DNA of 64,000 nt, from NCBI RefSeq assembly GCF_900111305.1, contig NZ_FOGS01000006.1, positions 1 through 64,000 on the forward strand. The letters are read 5' to 3'. Position numbers and translations under genes: made by a program. The notes under the pieces were generated by a model that saw only the letters and a list, made by a program, of their open reading frames with translations, searched no databases and had not been told where the DNA came from. Of the stretch, positions 50,087 through 58,266 are shown piece by piece (within the stretch, counting starts at the first letter, position 1; every line of letters starts with the position of its first letter). Source of the stretch: Vreelandella subterranea (lineage in GTDB: Bacteria > Pseudomonadota > Gammaproteobacteria > Pseudomonadales > Halomonadaceae).

Positions 50087-50785
50087 GTTGCCCTGCTTGC
50101 GCCACTGGTTGACCAACGCCGGAACGCCTTCACCGGCGGTGGTGTTAATCGCCAGCACGCCCGGCGGGGTTAACGCATCCGCATCGGGGTCGACCAGTGC
50201 ACAGGGCGTCTCCATCTCAATGTAGGACAGCAGCGACGCGGCAGGCATAACGGCAAGCGAGGTGCCCACTACCAGGAAAAAATCTGCTTGGCTTGCGATC
50301 TCACAGGCGTCTTCAAACAGCGGTACCGACTCGCCAAACCAGACAACGTCCGGGCGTAACTGGCTGCCCTTGTCGCAGATATCGCCCAGCTCAATGCCAC
50401 CTTTGGGCAGCGGATAACGCAGCCGGGGATCCACCGACGAACGCGCCTTCAGGATTTCTCCGTGCAGGTGCAAGACATGGCGCGACCCCGCCCGTTCGTG
50501 GAGATCATCAATGTTTTGGGTAATCACGCTGACCTTGAAGCCCTCCTGCTCGAGCGCCGCCAGCGCTTTATGGGCGGCATTAGGCTTGGCGCGACGAATC
50601 TGTTCCCGGCGCTGATTATAAAACCCAAGCACCCGCTCGGGGTCATGCCGCCAGCCTTCCGGCGTCGCCACCTCCTCTACCGGGTGCTCTTCCCACAGGC
50701 CGTCGCTGGCGCGAAAGGTTTTTATCCCGCTCTCGACGCTGATACCTGAACCGGTGAATACCACCAAGTGTGGGGCGTCTGCCAT
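50072..50785 (-). CDS. cobB: NAD-dependent protein deacylase (sirtuin) lacking zinc cysteines
   Basis: This is a 237-residue Sir2 protein with GSGISVESGIKTFR (NAD binding), TQNIDDLHERAG with catalytic HLHGE, and VGTSLAVMPAASL. FYNQRRE supplies the Tyr and Arg that give SIRT5/CobB-type enzymes preference for succinyl or malonyl lysine. The zinc module normally has four cysteines between HGE and VVWFGE; here that stretch (KARSSVDPRLRYPL...LGDICDKGS) holds just one. The fold must be stabilised differently. GAGGA precedes the ATG. It converges on bioA and lies downstream of aceK, which is on the same strand. Confidence 0.9.
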   Translation of the reverse strand: MADAPHLVVFTGSGISVESGIKTFRASDGLWEEHPVEEVATPEGWRHDPERVLGFYNQRREQIRRAKPNAAHKALAALEQEGFKVSVITQNIDDLHERAGSRHVLHLHGEILKARSSVDPRLRYPLPKGGIELGDICDKGSQLRPDVVWFGESVPLFEDACEIASQADFFLVVGTSLAVMPAASLLSYIEMETPCALVDPDADALTPPGVLAINTTAGEGVPALVNQWRKQGNLMLP

Positions 50786-50817
50786 AGTGTCCTCGTCGTG
50801 ATTGCCTAGTGTGTCTC

Positions 50818-52569
50818 CTAATATACCAGCTGGCCCACGGTACCCGCGAAACGCTGCTTGTTGCGGTACGGGTAGACATCAATGACCCGGCCATCGCGAA
50901 TCGCTTTTTGTACTTCCAGCCAGTAATCAGGGTCGAAGAGCTCGGGGTGCTGGTCCATGAACATATCGCGCAGCGTTTTATTGGCGAACATGAAGGGGCC
51001 AAATTCCTCAGGGAAAATATCGTTGGGGCCGATCGACAAACTGGAGGCATCGATTCCCTGGCCTTTCGGCATATGCCGAAACCGGCACTCGGTGATGTAG
51101 CACACCTCATCGTAATCGTAAAAGATCACCCGACCATGGCGGGTCACACCAAAATTCTTGAGCAGCATATCGCCGGGAAAAATATTCGCTGCCGCCATTT
51201 GCTTGATGGCGTTGCCGTAATCCTTGAGCACCGTCTCGCGCTCGGCCTCGCTGCACTGTTCCAGATAAATATTCAGCGGCGTCATCATCCGCTCGGTATA
51301 ACAATGTTTGATGATCACCTTGTCGTCTTTAAGCGATACGATTGAGGGAGCCACCTCCAGAAGATGCGCCAGACACTCGGGCTCAAAGTGATCCTTGCGA
51401 ACGGTAAAGTTGGAGAACTCCTGGGTATCCGCCATTCGGCCTACCCGGTCGTGGCGCTTTACCAGCCGATACTTTTCGCGCACGACGGCGTGGGTGACAT
51501 CCTTGGCCGGGTCGAATTTATCCTTGATGATTTTGAACACGGTGCGAAAGCTCGGCAGCACGAACACCGCCATCACCATGCCTCGCACGCCAGGGGCAAT
51601 AATGAACTTGTCCTCGCGCTTGGCGACCTGTTGGTTCAGGGCACGGAAAAACTCGGTCTTGCCGTGCTTGAAGAAGCCGATCGCGGCATACAGTTCGCCT
51701 TCCGGCTTATGGGGCATCAGCTGTTTCAAGTAGTCGACAAACTCGCCGGGCACCGGCACATCCACCTGAAAGTAGGCCCGCGTGAAGGAGAAGATGATCG
51801 ACACTTCATCGGTCTCGGTAAGCACCGTATCCAGATGCAGACAAGGGTCGCCACCCTGCTTCTCGCCAAATCCCTCACCGTGCAAAATCGGCAGAACCAG
51901 CGGCACCTGCTCACCACCGCCCAGAATCCGCCCCACCAGATAAGCCCCCTTATTGCGGTAGAAAACGCTTTTCAAAAGCTCTACCTGGGCATCCTCGGCC
52001 TGTAAGATCGCCGCGGGCAGCTGCGCTTCAAGAAGCGCCGTTCCAAGCTCGATATCACGCTCAAGATCGGCAAAGGGGTTATCGAACGGGGCTTCCTGCA
52101 GCGCCCACCTCAGGGCGTTTGGCCAGTCACCATTCACCGGGCAGCGACGGCACAGCTCAATGCCCGAGCGATGCGCAGCATCGTCGCGGGAGCTGTACAC
52201 GAACATCCATTCGTTGCGGATATGTCGGTGCTGGAAAATCGAGCAGAACAGTGAGTTGAAAAAGGTTTCGGCCAGTTCGTAATCGAGCCGCTGGCTGATC
52301 AATTCCGCGTAATGGTGACGTGCTTCGCCCCAGGTTTCGCAGTGGGCCAGTACATCTTGGGGAAAAGTGCGCTGCAAGCGCCCCAGAGTGTCCTCCACCT
52401 TTTCGCCGTAGAGGTTGATACGCGCCGCCGAAGCCTGCTGGGCATCACGCCATGCCGCCTCGCGAAAGCGGCGGCTGGCGTCGAAGGTAATCTGTTTGAA
52501 GCGCGCACGGTACTCGTCAAAGCCGTGCAGAATAGTGGCCGCTAGGCGATACGCGGGAGAAAGTTTCAC
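50818..52569 (-). CDS. aceK: Isocitrate dehydrogenase kinase/phosphatase (GTG start)
   Basis: AceK phosphorylates and dephosphorylates isocitrate dehydrogenase to direct isocitrate into the glyoxylate bypass. The 583-residue protein has an N-terminal regulatory domain and an atypical kinase domain: VLTETDEVSIIFSFTRAYFQVDV, the IAPGVRGMVMAVFVLPSF nucleotide loop, NIFPGDMLLKNFGVTRHGRVIFYDYDE (catalytic region). The start is GTG 52569 with GGAGG. No aceA or aceB is adjacent, unlike the E. coli aceBAK operon. Confidence 0.96.
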   Translation of the reverse strand: MKLSPAYRLAATILHGFDEYRARFKQITFDASRRFREAAWRDAQQASAARINLYGEKVEDTLGRLQRTFPQDVLAHCETWGEARHHYAELISQRLDYELAETFFNSLFCSIFQHRHIRNEWMFVYSSRDDAAHRSGIELCRRCPVNGDWPNALRWALQEAPFDNPFADLERDIELGTALLEAQLPAAILQAEDAQVELLKSVFYRNKGAYLVGRILGGGEQVPLVLPILHGEGFGEKQGGDPCLHLDTVLTETDEVSIIFSFTRAYFQVDVPVPGEFVDYLKQLMPHKPEGELYAAIGFFKHGKTEFFRALNQQVAKREDKFIIAPGVRGMVMAVFVLPSFRTVFKIIKDKFDPAKDVTHAVVREKYRLVKRHDRVGRMADTQEFSNFTVRKDHFEPECLAHLLEVAPSIVSLKDDKVIIKHCYTERMMTPLNIYLEQCSEAERETVLKDYGNAIKQMAAANIFPGDMLLKNFGVTRHGRVIFYDYDEVCYITECRFRHMPKGQGIDASSLSIGPNDIFPEEFGPFMFANKTLRDMFMDQHPELFDPDYWLEVQKAIRDGRVIDVYPYRNKQRFAGTVGQLVY

Positions 52570-52655
52570 AGGCTGGCCTCCAGTCGATTTTAGCGAGCGT
52601 TACCCAACGGCAAACTACATGCGAGGCGACCTTGGTGGAAACCCCAACGCCTGAG

Positions 52656-53147
52656 TCATAACGATTCGATATATTTTACCCGTAAACAGAAGGGTCCGTC
52701 GGTTCGGTCGGCGATCAGAAAACCCACCTGGGTAATATCCGCTGGTTTGATAGACGGTGCGTCAGTCAGCAGCGTGCCCCGGCGAACGGCCGCGAAGGCC
52801 GCCCATGAAAAGTGCAGGGTTTCCCAGCTATCCGTGGCGGGTGTGAATTTCACCCGGTAAGCAGAGGCATCGCCCAGCGACGTGCTTTTCAAGCGCAGTT
52901 GATAGGTGCGTCCATCGCCGCGCACGGCCAGCGCTATACCCCGGGCATCCGCCAGCGTTGATTCAAAATCGTGGGGCTCACGGCGAACGGAGGCAAAACC
53001 ACCGCCGTTGTCCAGTGATACCTCGCCATGAAAGCGCCCTTCACCGTCGACAACACTGAACTGACTCCGGGATTGGCCACCCATCACGCCATCATCGACG
53101 GCGTACCAGCGTTGCTGTTCGCTGGGATCATTAAAGGTCAGCGTCAT
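52656..53147 (-). CDS. CIA30-like protein
   Basis: This is a 163-residue soluble protein of the CIA30 / galactose-binding-like family (named from complex I assembly factor 30). Features are FNDPSEQQRWYAVDDGVMGGQSRSQF at the start, GEVSLDNGGGFASVR in the middle and TQVGFLIADRTDGPFCLRVKYIE at the end. Its bacterial role is unknown. ATG 53147 is preceded by GAGGTGG. It lies after the ethanolamine terminator and before aceK on the same strand, with no signal peptide. Confidence 0.85.
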   Translation of the reverse strand: MTLTFNDPSEQQRWYAVDDGVMGGQSRSQFSVVDGEGRFHGEVSLDNGGGFASVRREPHDFESTLADARGIALAVRGDGRTYQLRLKSTSLGDASAYRVKFTPATDSWETLHFSWAAFAAVRRGTLLTDAPSIKPADITQVGFLIADRTDGPFCLRVKYIESL

Positions 53148-53174
53148 AAGACCACCTCGCAACGGCTCGTGAGT

Positions 53175-53211
53175 AAAAAAGCCCCTGGCGTCATACCGCC
53201 AGGGGCTTTTT
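53175..53211 (-). terminator. Terminator of the ethanolamine operon
   Basis: Read on the minus strand after the permease, a 15-bp perfect stem (arms 53176-53190 and 53197-53211, loop of six) ends in TTTTTT. Confidence 0.92.
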
Positions 53212-53235
53212 ACAGTAGCTTAATCGTCGGCTTGC

Positions 53236-54672
53236 TTACAGCTTGGCAGCAGCCACCGATGCCGGTTCGTCTTCATCTATCTCGTCAGGTGATGCCACTA
53301 CCAGCGCAAACTCCTCCTCCGCGGTTTTAGCCACCAGCTTATTCTTGCTGTACAGGAAGTAATAAGCCGCCCCGGCAATGAAGAGCACGATGGTGTAGTT
53401 AAAGGCGCGGGGATCAAAGGCATATACGCCCGTGAGCGCCACCAGCGAGAGCACTAATGCAATGCCTGAGGTCACCACACCGCCCGGCGTTTTATACGGG
53501 CGAGGAAGGTCGGGCTGTTTGATCCGCAGCAGGATATGGCTCAGCGCCATCAATGCGTAGGACAGCGTTGCGCCGACCACTGCCATGCCCAAAATCAGGT
53601 CACCTTCACCGCTCAGCGATACCAAAAAGCCGAACACGCCCGGCACGATCAACGCCAGATAAGGGACTTTGCGTTCGCTGGTAAGCGATAGCGGTTTAGG
53701 GATATAGCCCGCACGGGAAAGCGCGAATACCAGGCGGCTATAGCCATAGATGATCGAAAAGAAGGAGGCAATCAGACCGGCCAGGCCCAATACGTTGACC
53801 AGGGTGGCAAGCATTGGGTTACCCGCTGCATTCAGCGCATCCACCAGGGGCACACCGCTTTGGCCGATCATCTCGGCGCCCGCGGCACCGGCGAGCAGCA
53901 CCACGACCAACAAGGCGGTGAACAGCAGAAACAGCATCGCGCCGATAATGCCCTTGGGCATATCCCGGGCGGGGTCCTTGGCTTCTTCCGCTGCCAGCGG
54001 CACACCTTCCACCGCCAGGAACAGCCACATGCCGAACGGCAGCGCCGCCCAGATACCGTACCAGCCAAACGGCATAAAGGTACTCGCGCCTGCGGCATCG
54101 GTGGGCGCGATATCAAACAGGTTGGCGGCGTCAAAATTGCCGATCAGCGCCACGGCGGTGGCGATAATGGCGAACACCGCCAGGCCGCTGATCACCATCA
54201 TGACTTTCAGCGCTTCACCCACCCCCGCCAGGTGAATACCGATAAACACGGCATAAAACAGCAGATACACCAGCGGGCCGTTAATGCCCAGTAATGACTC
54301 CACCGCAGCACCGATAAAAATCACGATCGCGGCTGGCGCAAGGGCGTATTCGATCAATACCGCAAGCCCGGTGAGGTAACCACCGGCCGGCCCCATGGCC
54401 TGGCGGGCAAAGCTGTAGCCGCCGCCCGCCGCGGGTATCGCGGCGGACATTTCCGCAAGCGATAGCACCAGCGCAAGATACATCAGCGCCATCAAGCAGG
54501 CGGCAATCGCAAAGCCGCCCCACCCCGCCTCGCCGATACCGAAGTTCCAGCCTGCGAAGTCGCCGGAAATTACGTAGGAAACCCCTAGCCCCGCCAGCAG
54601 CATCCAGCCGGCAGTCCCTTTACGCAGTTGGCGTTTTGCCAAATACGCCTGATCAACTGATGGTTGTGTCAT
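53236..54672 (-). CDS. eat: Ethanolamine permease
   Basis: This is a 478-residue amino-acid/polyamine/organocation (APC) transporter with about twelve membrane helices. The family segment YVISGDFAGWNFGIGEAGWGG near residue 33 and AEMSAAIPAAGGGYSFARQAMGP match ethanolamine permeases found beside eutBC. The C-terminal tail is acidic (ASPDEIDEDEPAS). ATG 54672 is preceded by GAGGG; the frame runs further upstream without support. It takes up the substrate of EutBC and is last in the operon. Confidence 0.92.
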   Translation of the reverse strand: MTQPSVDQAYLAKRQLRKGTAGWMLLAGLGVSYVISGDFAGWNFGIGEAGWGGFAIAACLMALMYLALVLSLAEMSAAIPAAGGGYSFARQAMGPAGGYLTGLAVLIEYALAPAAIVIFIGAAVESLLGINGPLVYLLFYAVFIGIHLAGVGEALKVMMVISGLAVFAIIATAVALIGNFDAANLFDIAPTDAAGASTFMPFGWYGIWAALPFGMWLFLAVEGVPLAAEEAKDPARDMPKGIIGAMLFLLFTALLVVVLLAGAAGAEMIGQSGVPLVDALNAAGNPMLATLVNVLGLAGLIASFFSIIYGYSRLVFALSRAGYIPKPLSLTSERKVPYLALIVPGVFGFLVSLSGEGDLILGMAVVGATLSYALMALSHILLRIKQPDLPRPYKTPGGVVTSGIALVLSLVALTGVYAFDPRAFNYTIVLFIAGAAYYFLYSKNKLVAKTAEEEFALVVASPDEIDEDEPASVAAAKL

Positions 54673-54849
54673 CGTTTTGCCCTCATGGTGTGGAACGAAA
54701 GTGTCGTCAGCGGCGTGCTTTGCTATGTGCTGCTTACTGCGTTCCATATTGTTATGGGAGAATGGTTACGTCGTTGTTGTGATATGTCTGCTGTTATAGG
54801 TGTTGTTATATGGCCGTTTTGATACGGCTATTGGCGTTCGCCAAGGTCG
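54673..54849. other. Gap between eutC and permease gene with two small hairpins
   Basis: Two short stems (54813-54828 and 54831-54844) lie just after the eutC stop in minus-strand order. They have no T run. They might slow decay of the eutBC part of the message or partly end it. Confidence 0.3.
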
Positions 54850-55686
54850 TTAATCAGCTACCAGAAAGTTGCGAATCGAACCGGGTGCGGCGTCTCCTTC
54901 CAGCACATCGTCTTCACTACGGTCTTTCAATTTGACCCCCGACACTTTGAGCTGGCGAGCCTCTTTCAAGAGCAGAAAGAAGCGCCGGGCGGCCTCCTCG
55001 ACCGCGAGCCCCGCCGGTCGCACGTTGGAAATACAGTTGCGCCGGTCGTCCCTGAGGCCTGGTGCCGGCGCCCAGGTCATATACAGCCCGAGGCTATCCG
55101 GCGAGCTTAATCCCGGCCGTTCGCCGATCATTACCAGCACGGCGTCAGCGTTCAGCAGTGCGCCAATCTCATCACCAATCGCCACCCGCCCCTGCTCGAC
55201 AATGGTCAGTGGCGCCAACTGCCAATCCGCAGCGTCGCTTTTGAACATCTGATACAGCGTGCTAAGAAACGGCACGCTGTTCTGCTGAACGGCCCGCGCA
55301 GAGAGCCCATCGACGATGACCACCGCCAGGTCATAGCGCTGCTGAGAGGCAGCGGCTTGCTGCAACTGTTCACGTGTTTCTTCGTTGAGACGTCGGCCGT
55401 AGTCGGGCCGCTGCAGATACATGGCGCGATCCTGGGCCTGGCTATGTAAGCGTATGGGGGCTTCTGATACCTCAAGCGCCTCTGTTAACTCGCTGGCCAG
55501 CGCGTCAACATCCAGCGGGGTGTGAACGGCGTCCTGGGCCTGGGCATGGGCCAGTTGAAAGGCCAACAGCTTGCTGGTCGGCAGGCTGACACCCGCGCGC
55601 CCCAAGCCAATCCGCGCATCGGTAAAGGCGTTCAACCGCTCCCAGGGGTTCTCAACGACGATAGGCGATGCTGGCTGATCAACCAT
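54850..55686 (-). CDS. eutC: Ethanolamine ammonia-lyase small subunit
   Basis: EutC, with EutB, forms the adenosylcobalamin-dependent lyase that splits ethanolamine into acetaldehyde and ammonia. The 278-residue protein shows NAFTDARIGLGRAGVSLPT, RPDYGRRLNEETREQL, VVIVDGLSARAVQQNSVPFL, MIGERPGLSSPDSLGLYMTW and the Cys-containing DDRRNCISNVRPAGL. ATG 55686 follows AAAGGAGCC and overlaps the eutB stop by 8 bp, fixing the start. Confidence 0.96.
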   Translation of the reverse strand: MVDQPASPIVVENPWERLNAFTDARIGLGRAGVSLPTSKLLAFQLAHAQAQDAVHTPLDVDALASELTEALEVSEAPIRLHSQAQDRAMYLQRPDYGRRLNEETREQLQQAAASQQRYDLAVVIVDGLSARAVQQNSVPFLSTLYQMFKSDAADWQLAPLTIVEQGRVAIGDEIGALLNADAVLVMIGERPGLSSPDSLGLYMTWAPAPGLRDDRRNCISNVRPAGLAVEEAARRFFLLLKEARQLKVSGVKLKDRSEDDVLEGDAAPGSIRNFLVAD

Positions 55687-57091
55687 GACGAGGCTCCTTT
55701 GGCAGGTGGCGCAGGCTGTTGGCAAAGGCGGCAGGCAACTGGTCGTTGAGCCGGTGGGTACTGACATCCTGGAAAATCTGCATCTCTTCGAGCCAGCGCT
55801 CAAACTCCGGCGCCGCCTTTAGCCCCAGCACTCGCCGGGCGTAAAGCGCGTCGTGAAAGGAGGTGGTCTGGTAGTTGAGCATGATGTCGTCAGAACCGGG
55901 GATGCCCATGATGAAGTTGCAGCCCGCCACGCCGAGTAGCGTGAGCAGGTTATCCATGTCGTTCTGGTCGGCCTCGGCGTGGTTGGTATAGCAAACGTCG
56001 CAGCCCATGGGCACGCCCAACAGCTTGCCGCAGAAGTGATCCTCCAGCCCGGCACGGGTGATCTCCTTGCCGTCGAACAGGTACTCGGGACCGATAAAGC
56101 CCACCACGGTATTGACCAGCAGCGGATTAAACTTGCGCGCCACCGCGTAGGCGCGGGCTTCGCAGGTCTGCTGGTCGAGCCCGTGGTGGGCATCGGCGGA
56201 CAGCGAGCTGCCCTGCCCGGTTTCGAAATACATCACGTTACGCCCCACCGTGCCACGGTTGAGCGACTGGGCCGCCGCTTCGGCTTCGGCAAGGGTGCTC
56301 AAATCAAAGCCAAAGCTGCGATTGGTGGCTTCGGTGCCACCGATCGATTGAAACACCAGGTCGACCGGGGCGCCCTGCTCGATCGCTTCCAGCGTGTTCG
56401 TCACGTGGGTCAGTACGCAGGACTGGGTGGGGATCTGATACTTCTGGATCACCTCGTCCATCAGGCGCATCAGCTTGACGCTCTGGGCGACGTTATCAGT
56501 GGCCGGATTAATGCCAATCACCGCGTCACCGCTGCCGTATAACAGGCCATCGAGAATACTCGCGGCTATACCGGTGACGTCATCGGTGGGGTGATTAGGC
56601 TGGAGCCTTGTCGAGAGCCGCCCCGGCAAACCGATGGTGTTTCGAAACGCCGTGGTGACTTGGCACTTCTTGGCCACCAGAATCAGATCCTGGTTGCGCA
56701 TCAGCTTGCTGACGGCGGCGGCCATTTCAGGGGTGATTCCTGCTTTCACTTCCGCGAGTACGTCGCTGGTGGCGTGATCGGAAAGCAGCCAGTTACGGAA
56801 GTCGCCCACGGTGAGATGGCTGATGGGAGCGAAGGCGGCGGCATCATGCTCATCCATAATCAGCCGGGTGATCTCGTCGTCTTCATAGGCGATCAAGGCT
56901 TCGTTCAGGAAGGTAGTGAGAGGAAGCTCTGCCAACACCATTTGGGCGACGACGCGCTCTTCGGCGCTCTCTGCCATTACCCCGGCCAGGCGGTCGCCGG
57001 AACGGGGCGGCGTGGCTTTGGCCATCAACTCGGCCAGGCTTGCGAAGCGGTAGCTGCGGCTCCCCACCGTGGAGTGATAGGCTTGTGCCAT
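55679..57091 (-). CDS. eutB: Ethanolamine ammonia-lyase large subunit
   Basis: This is the 470-residue TIM-barrel subunit that binds cobalamin and substrate. Visible hallmarks are AEVKAGITPEMAAAVSKLMRNQDL, TIGLPGRLSTRLQPNHPTDD, ILDGLLYGSGDAVIGINPATDN, YFETGQGSSLSADAHHG and GCDVCYTNHAEADQNDMDN. ATG 57091 is preceded by AAAGGAA; upstream in-frame residues lack similarity. First gene of eutB-eutC-eat. No reactivase (eutA), shell protein or acetaldehyde dehydrogenase is nearby, so this is the simple non-microcompartment version. Confidence 0.97.
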   Translation of the reverse strand: MAQAYHSTVGSRSYRFASLAELMAKATPPRSGDRLAGVMAESAEERVVAQMVLAELPLTTFLNEALIAYEDDEITRLIMDEHDAAAFAPISHLTVGDFRNWLLSDHATSDVLAEVKAGITPEMAAAVSKLMRNQDLILVAKKCQVTTAFRNTIGLPGRLSTRLQPNHPTDDVTGIAASILDGLLYGSGDAVIGINPATDNVAQSVKLMRLMDEVIQKYQIPTQSCVLTHVTNTLEAIEQGAPVDLVFQSIGGTEATNRSFGFDLSTLAEAEAAAQSLNRGTVGRNVMYFETGQGSSLSADAHHGLDQQTCEARAYAVARKFNPLLVNTVVGFIGPEYLFDGKEITRAGLEDHFCGKLLGVPMGCDVCYTNHAEADQNDMDNLLTLLGVAGCNFIMGIPGSDDIMLNYQTTSFHDALYARRVLGLKAAPEFERWLEEMQIFQDVSTHRLNDQLPAAFANSLRHLPKEPRHG

Positions 57092-57189
57092 AAAGCGTTC
57101 CTTTTGGCGGAATGAGACGCTATAAAAAAGCGCCAAGGTACAAAACTTGCTTGTTTCTACCTTAGCGCTAACCCTTAATGGGAAGTATC

Positions 57190-57216
57190 GAGTTTTGGCA
57201 AACTCGCCAAAGACTC
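57190..57216. promoter_or_regulatory. Imperfect inverted repeat in the eutB-eutR divergent region
   Basis: GAGTTTTGGC (57190-57199) and GCCAAAGACTC (57206-57216) form an almost perfect inverted repeat in the middle of the 203-bp divergent gap, a plausible operator for the AraC-type regulator or another factor. Confidence 0.4.
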
Positions 57217-57294
57217 AACAATATAAGCAAAAACAAATAGATGCGTAAAAAACAGGGCAGTTAGCGTCCCCTAACAGCCACCAAGGAGTTGATC

Positions 57295-58266
57295 ATGGAC
57301 TCGTCTGGCAACGCTCATGCACCAAAAAGATGCATTCAGGAAGCGTTCGATGCTGATGAGCACGCCAACAACCTGACGCGCTGGCAGCAGCAATACGACC
57401 AGTTAAGCCCTGGCCGATTCTACGGTCGGCTGGATGAAATCGAGCTGACCGGTATGCAGGTATTTAAAGAGCACACCGGCCAAGCACTGCGTCAAGACTG
57501 CTGCGTGTGGCCCAACTCGCTATGGATTGGCATACCGCCATTAACGCGAGGGTCGCGCATTAACGGACAGGCGCTGAACGTCGACGAGGTCATGTGTCGA
57601 CCAGGCGGCCACGACTTTGAACTCGTCACCCCAGATGCGTTTGATATTTATGGTTTGGTGGTTGACTTGCCCACGCTGAATGCCGCCGCAGCGCAACAGG
57701 GCATTACGCTGGATGAGCGATGGCAGCAAGTACCGCGCCGCCATGTGGCCCATGACACCCTGAGTGCCGTCACGTTTTTGCTGGAAAAATTAGTGGTTAA
57801 CCCGAAAGGCACAATTGCCGAACGAGTGCATCGAGATATTTTTTTGATGGCGCTGCTTGAATTACTGCAGGCCGAAAAGCCTTGCCAGGAAGCACCACCC
57901 AGCTATGCCCATCGAAAAGAAGTGGTCGACCGCGTTAAGCGTTACGTTGACGAACATCTGGAAGGGCCGGTCACCATGGAGGCGCTGTGTGAACTGACCC
58001 ATGTCAGCCGACGCACGCTGCAGTACAGTTTCACCACCATTCTTGGCATCAGCCCGCTGCAGTTTTTGCGTCTTACCCGGCTCAACCGGGTAAGGCGGGC
58101 ATTGCGGGCCGCAGCCCCTGACCAGTCGGTGACCGAGATTGCCACCTATTGGGGGTTCTGGCATCTGGGCCAGTTCGCCCATGACTACAAGCAACAGTTT
58201 GGTGAATGCCCCTCACAAACGCTGAGCGCCCATAAGCCAGCGTGCAGCAAACTGGTCGGCGGGTAG
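57295..58266 (+). CDS. eutR: AraC-family regulator of ethanolamine genes
   Basis: This is a 323-residue AraC-type activator. An N-terminal ligand domain (LSPGRFYGRLDEIELTGMQVF...) is followed by a C-terminal double helix-turn-helix from about residue 210: RVKRYVDEHLEGPVTMEALCELTHVSRRTLQYSFTTILGISPLQFLRLTRLNRVRRAL and IATYWGFWHLGQFAHDYKQQFGECPSQTL. The divergent position next to eutB suggests it switches on eutBC-eat in response to ethanolamine. AAGGAG stands six bases before ATG 57295. Its last 54 bp overlap the convergent c-di-GMP gene. Confidence 0.85.
   Translation: MDSSGNAHAPKRCIQEAFDADEHANNLTRWQQQYDQLSPGRFYGRLDEIELTGMQVFKEHTGQALRQDCCVWPNSLWIGIPPLTRGSRINGQALNVDEVMCRPGGHDFELVTPDAFDIYGLVVDLPTLNAAAAQQGITLDERWQQVPRRHVAHDTLSAVTFLLEKLVVNPKGTIAERVHRDIFLMALLELLQAEKPCQEAPPSYAHRKEVVDRVKRYVDEHLEGPVTMEALCELTHVSRRTLQYSFTTILGISPLQFLRLTRLNRVRRALRAAAPDQSVTEIATYWGFWHLGQFAHDYKQQFGECPSQTLSAHKPACSKLVGG

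Noticed and set aside
50818-52569. Glyoxylate shunt operon around aceK
   Set aside because: Neighbours are cobB and a CIA30-like gene; no aceA or aceB is present in the window.
57137-57294. Sigma-54 promoter in the eut divergent gap
   Set aside because: TTGGCA occurs but the matching GC at the right spacing is missing, and no sigma-54 activator domain is encoded nearby.
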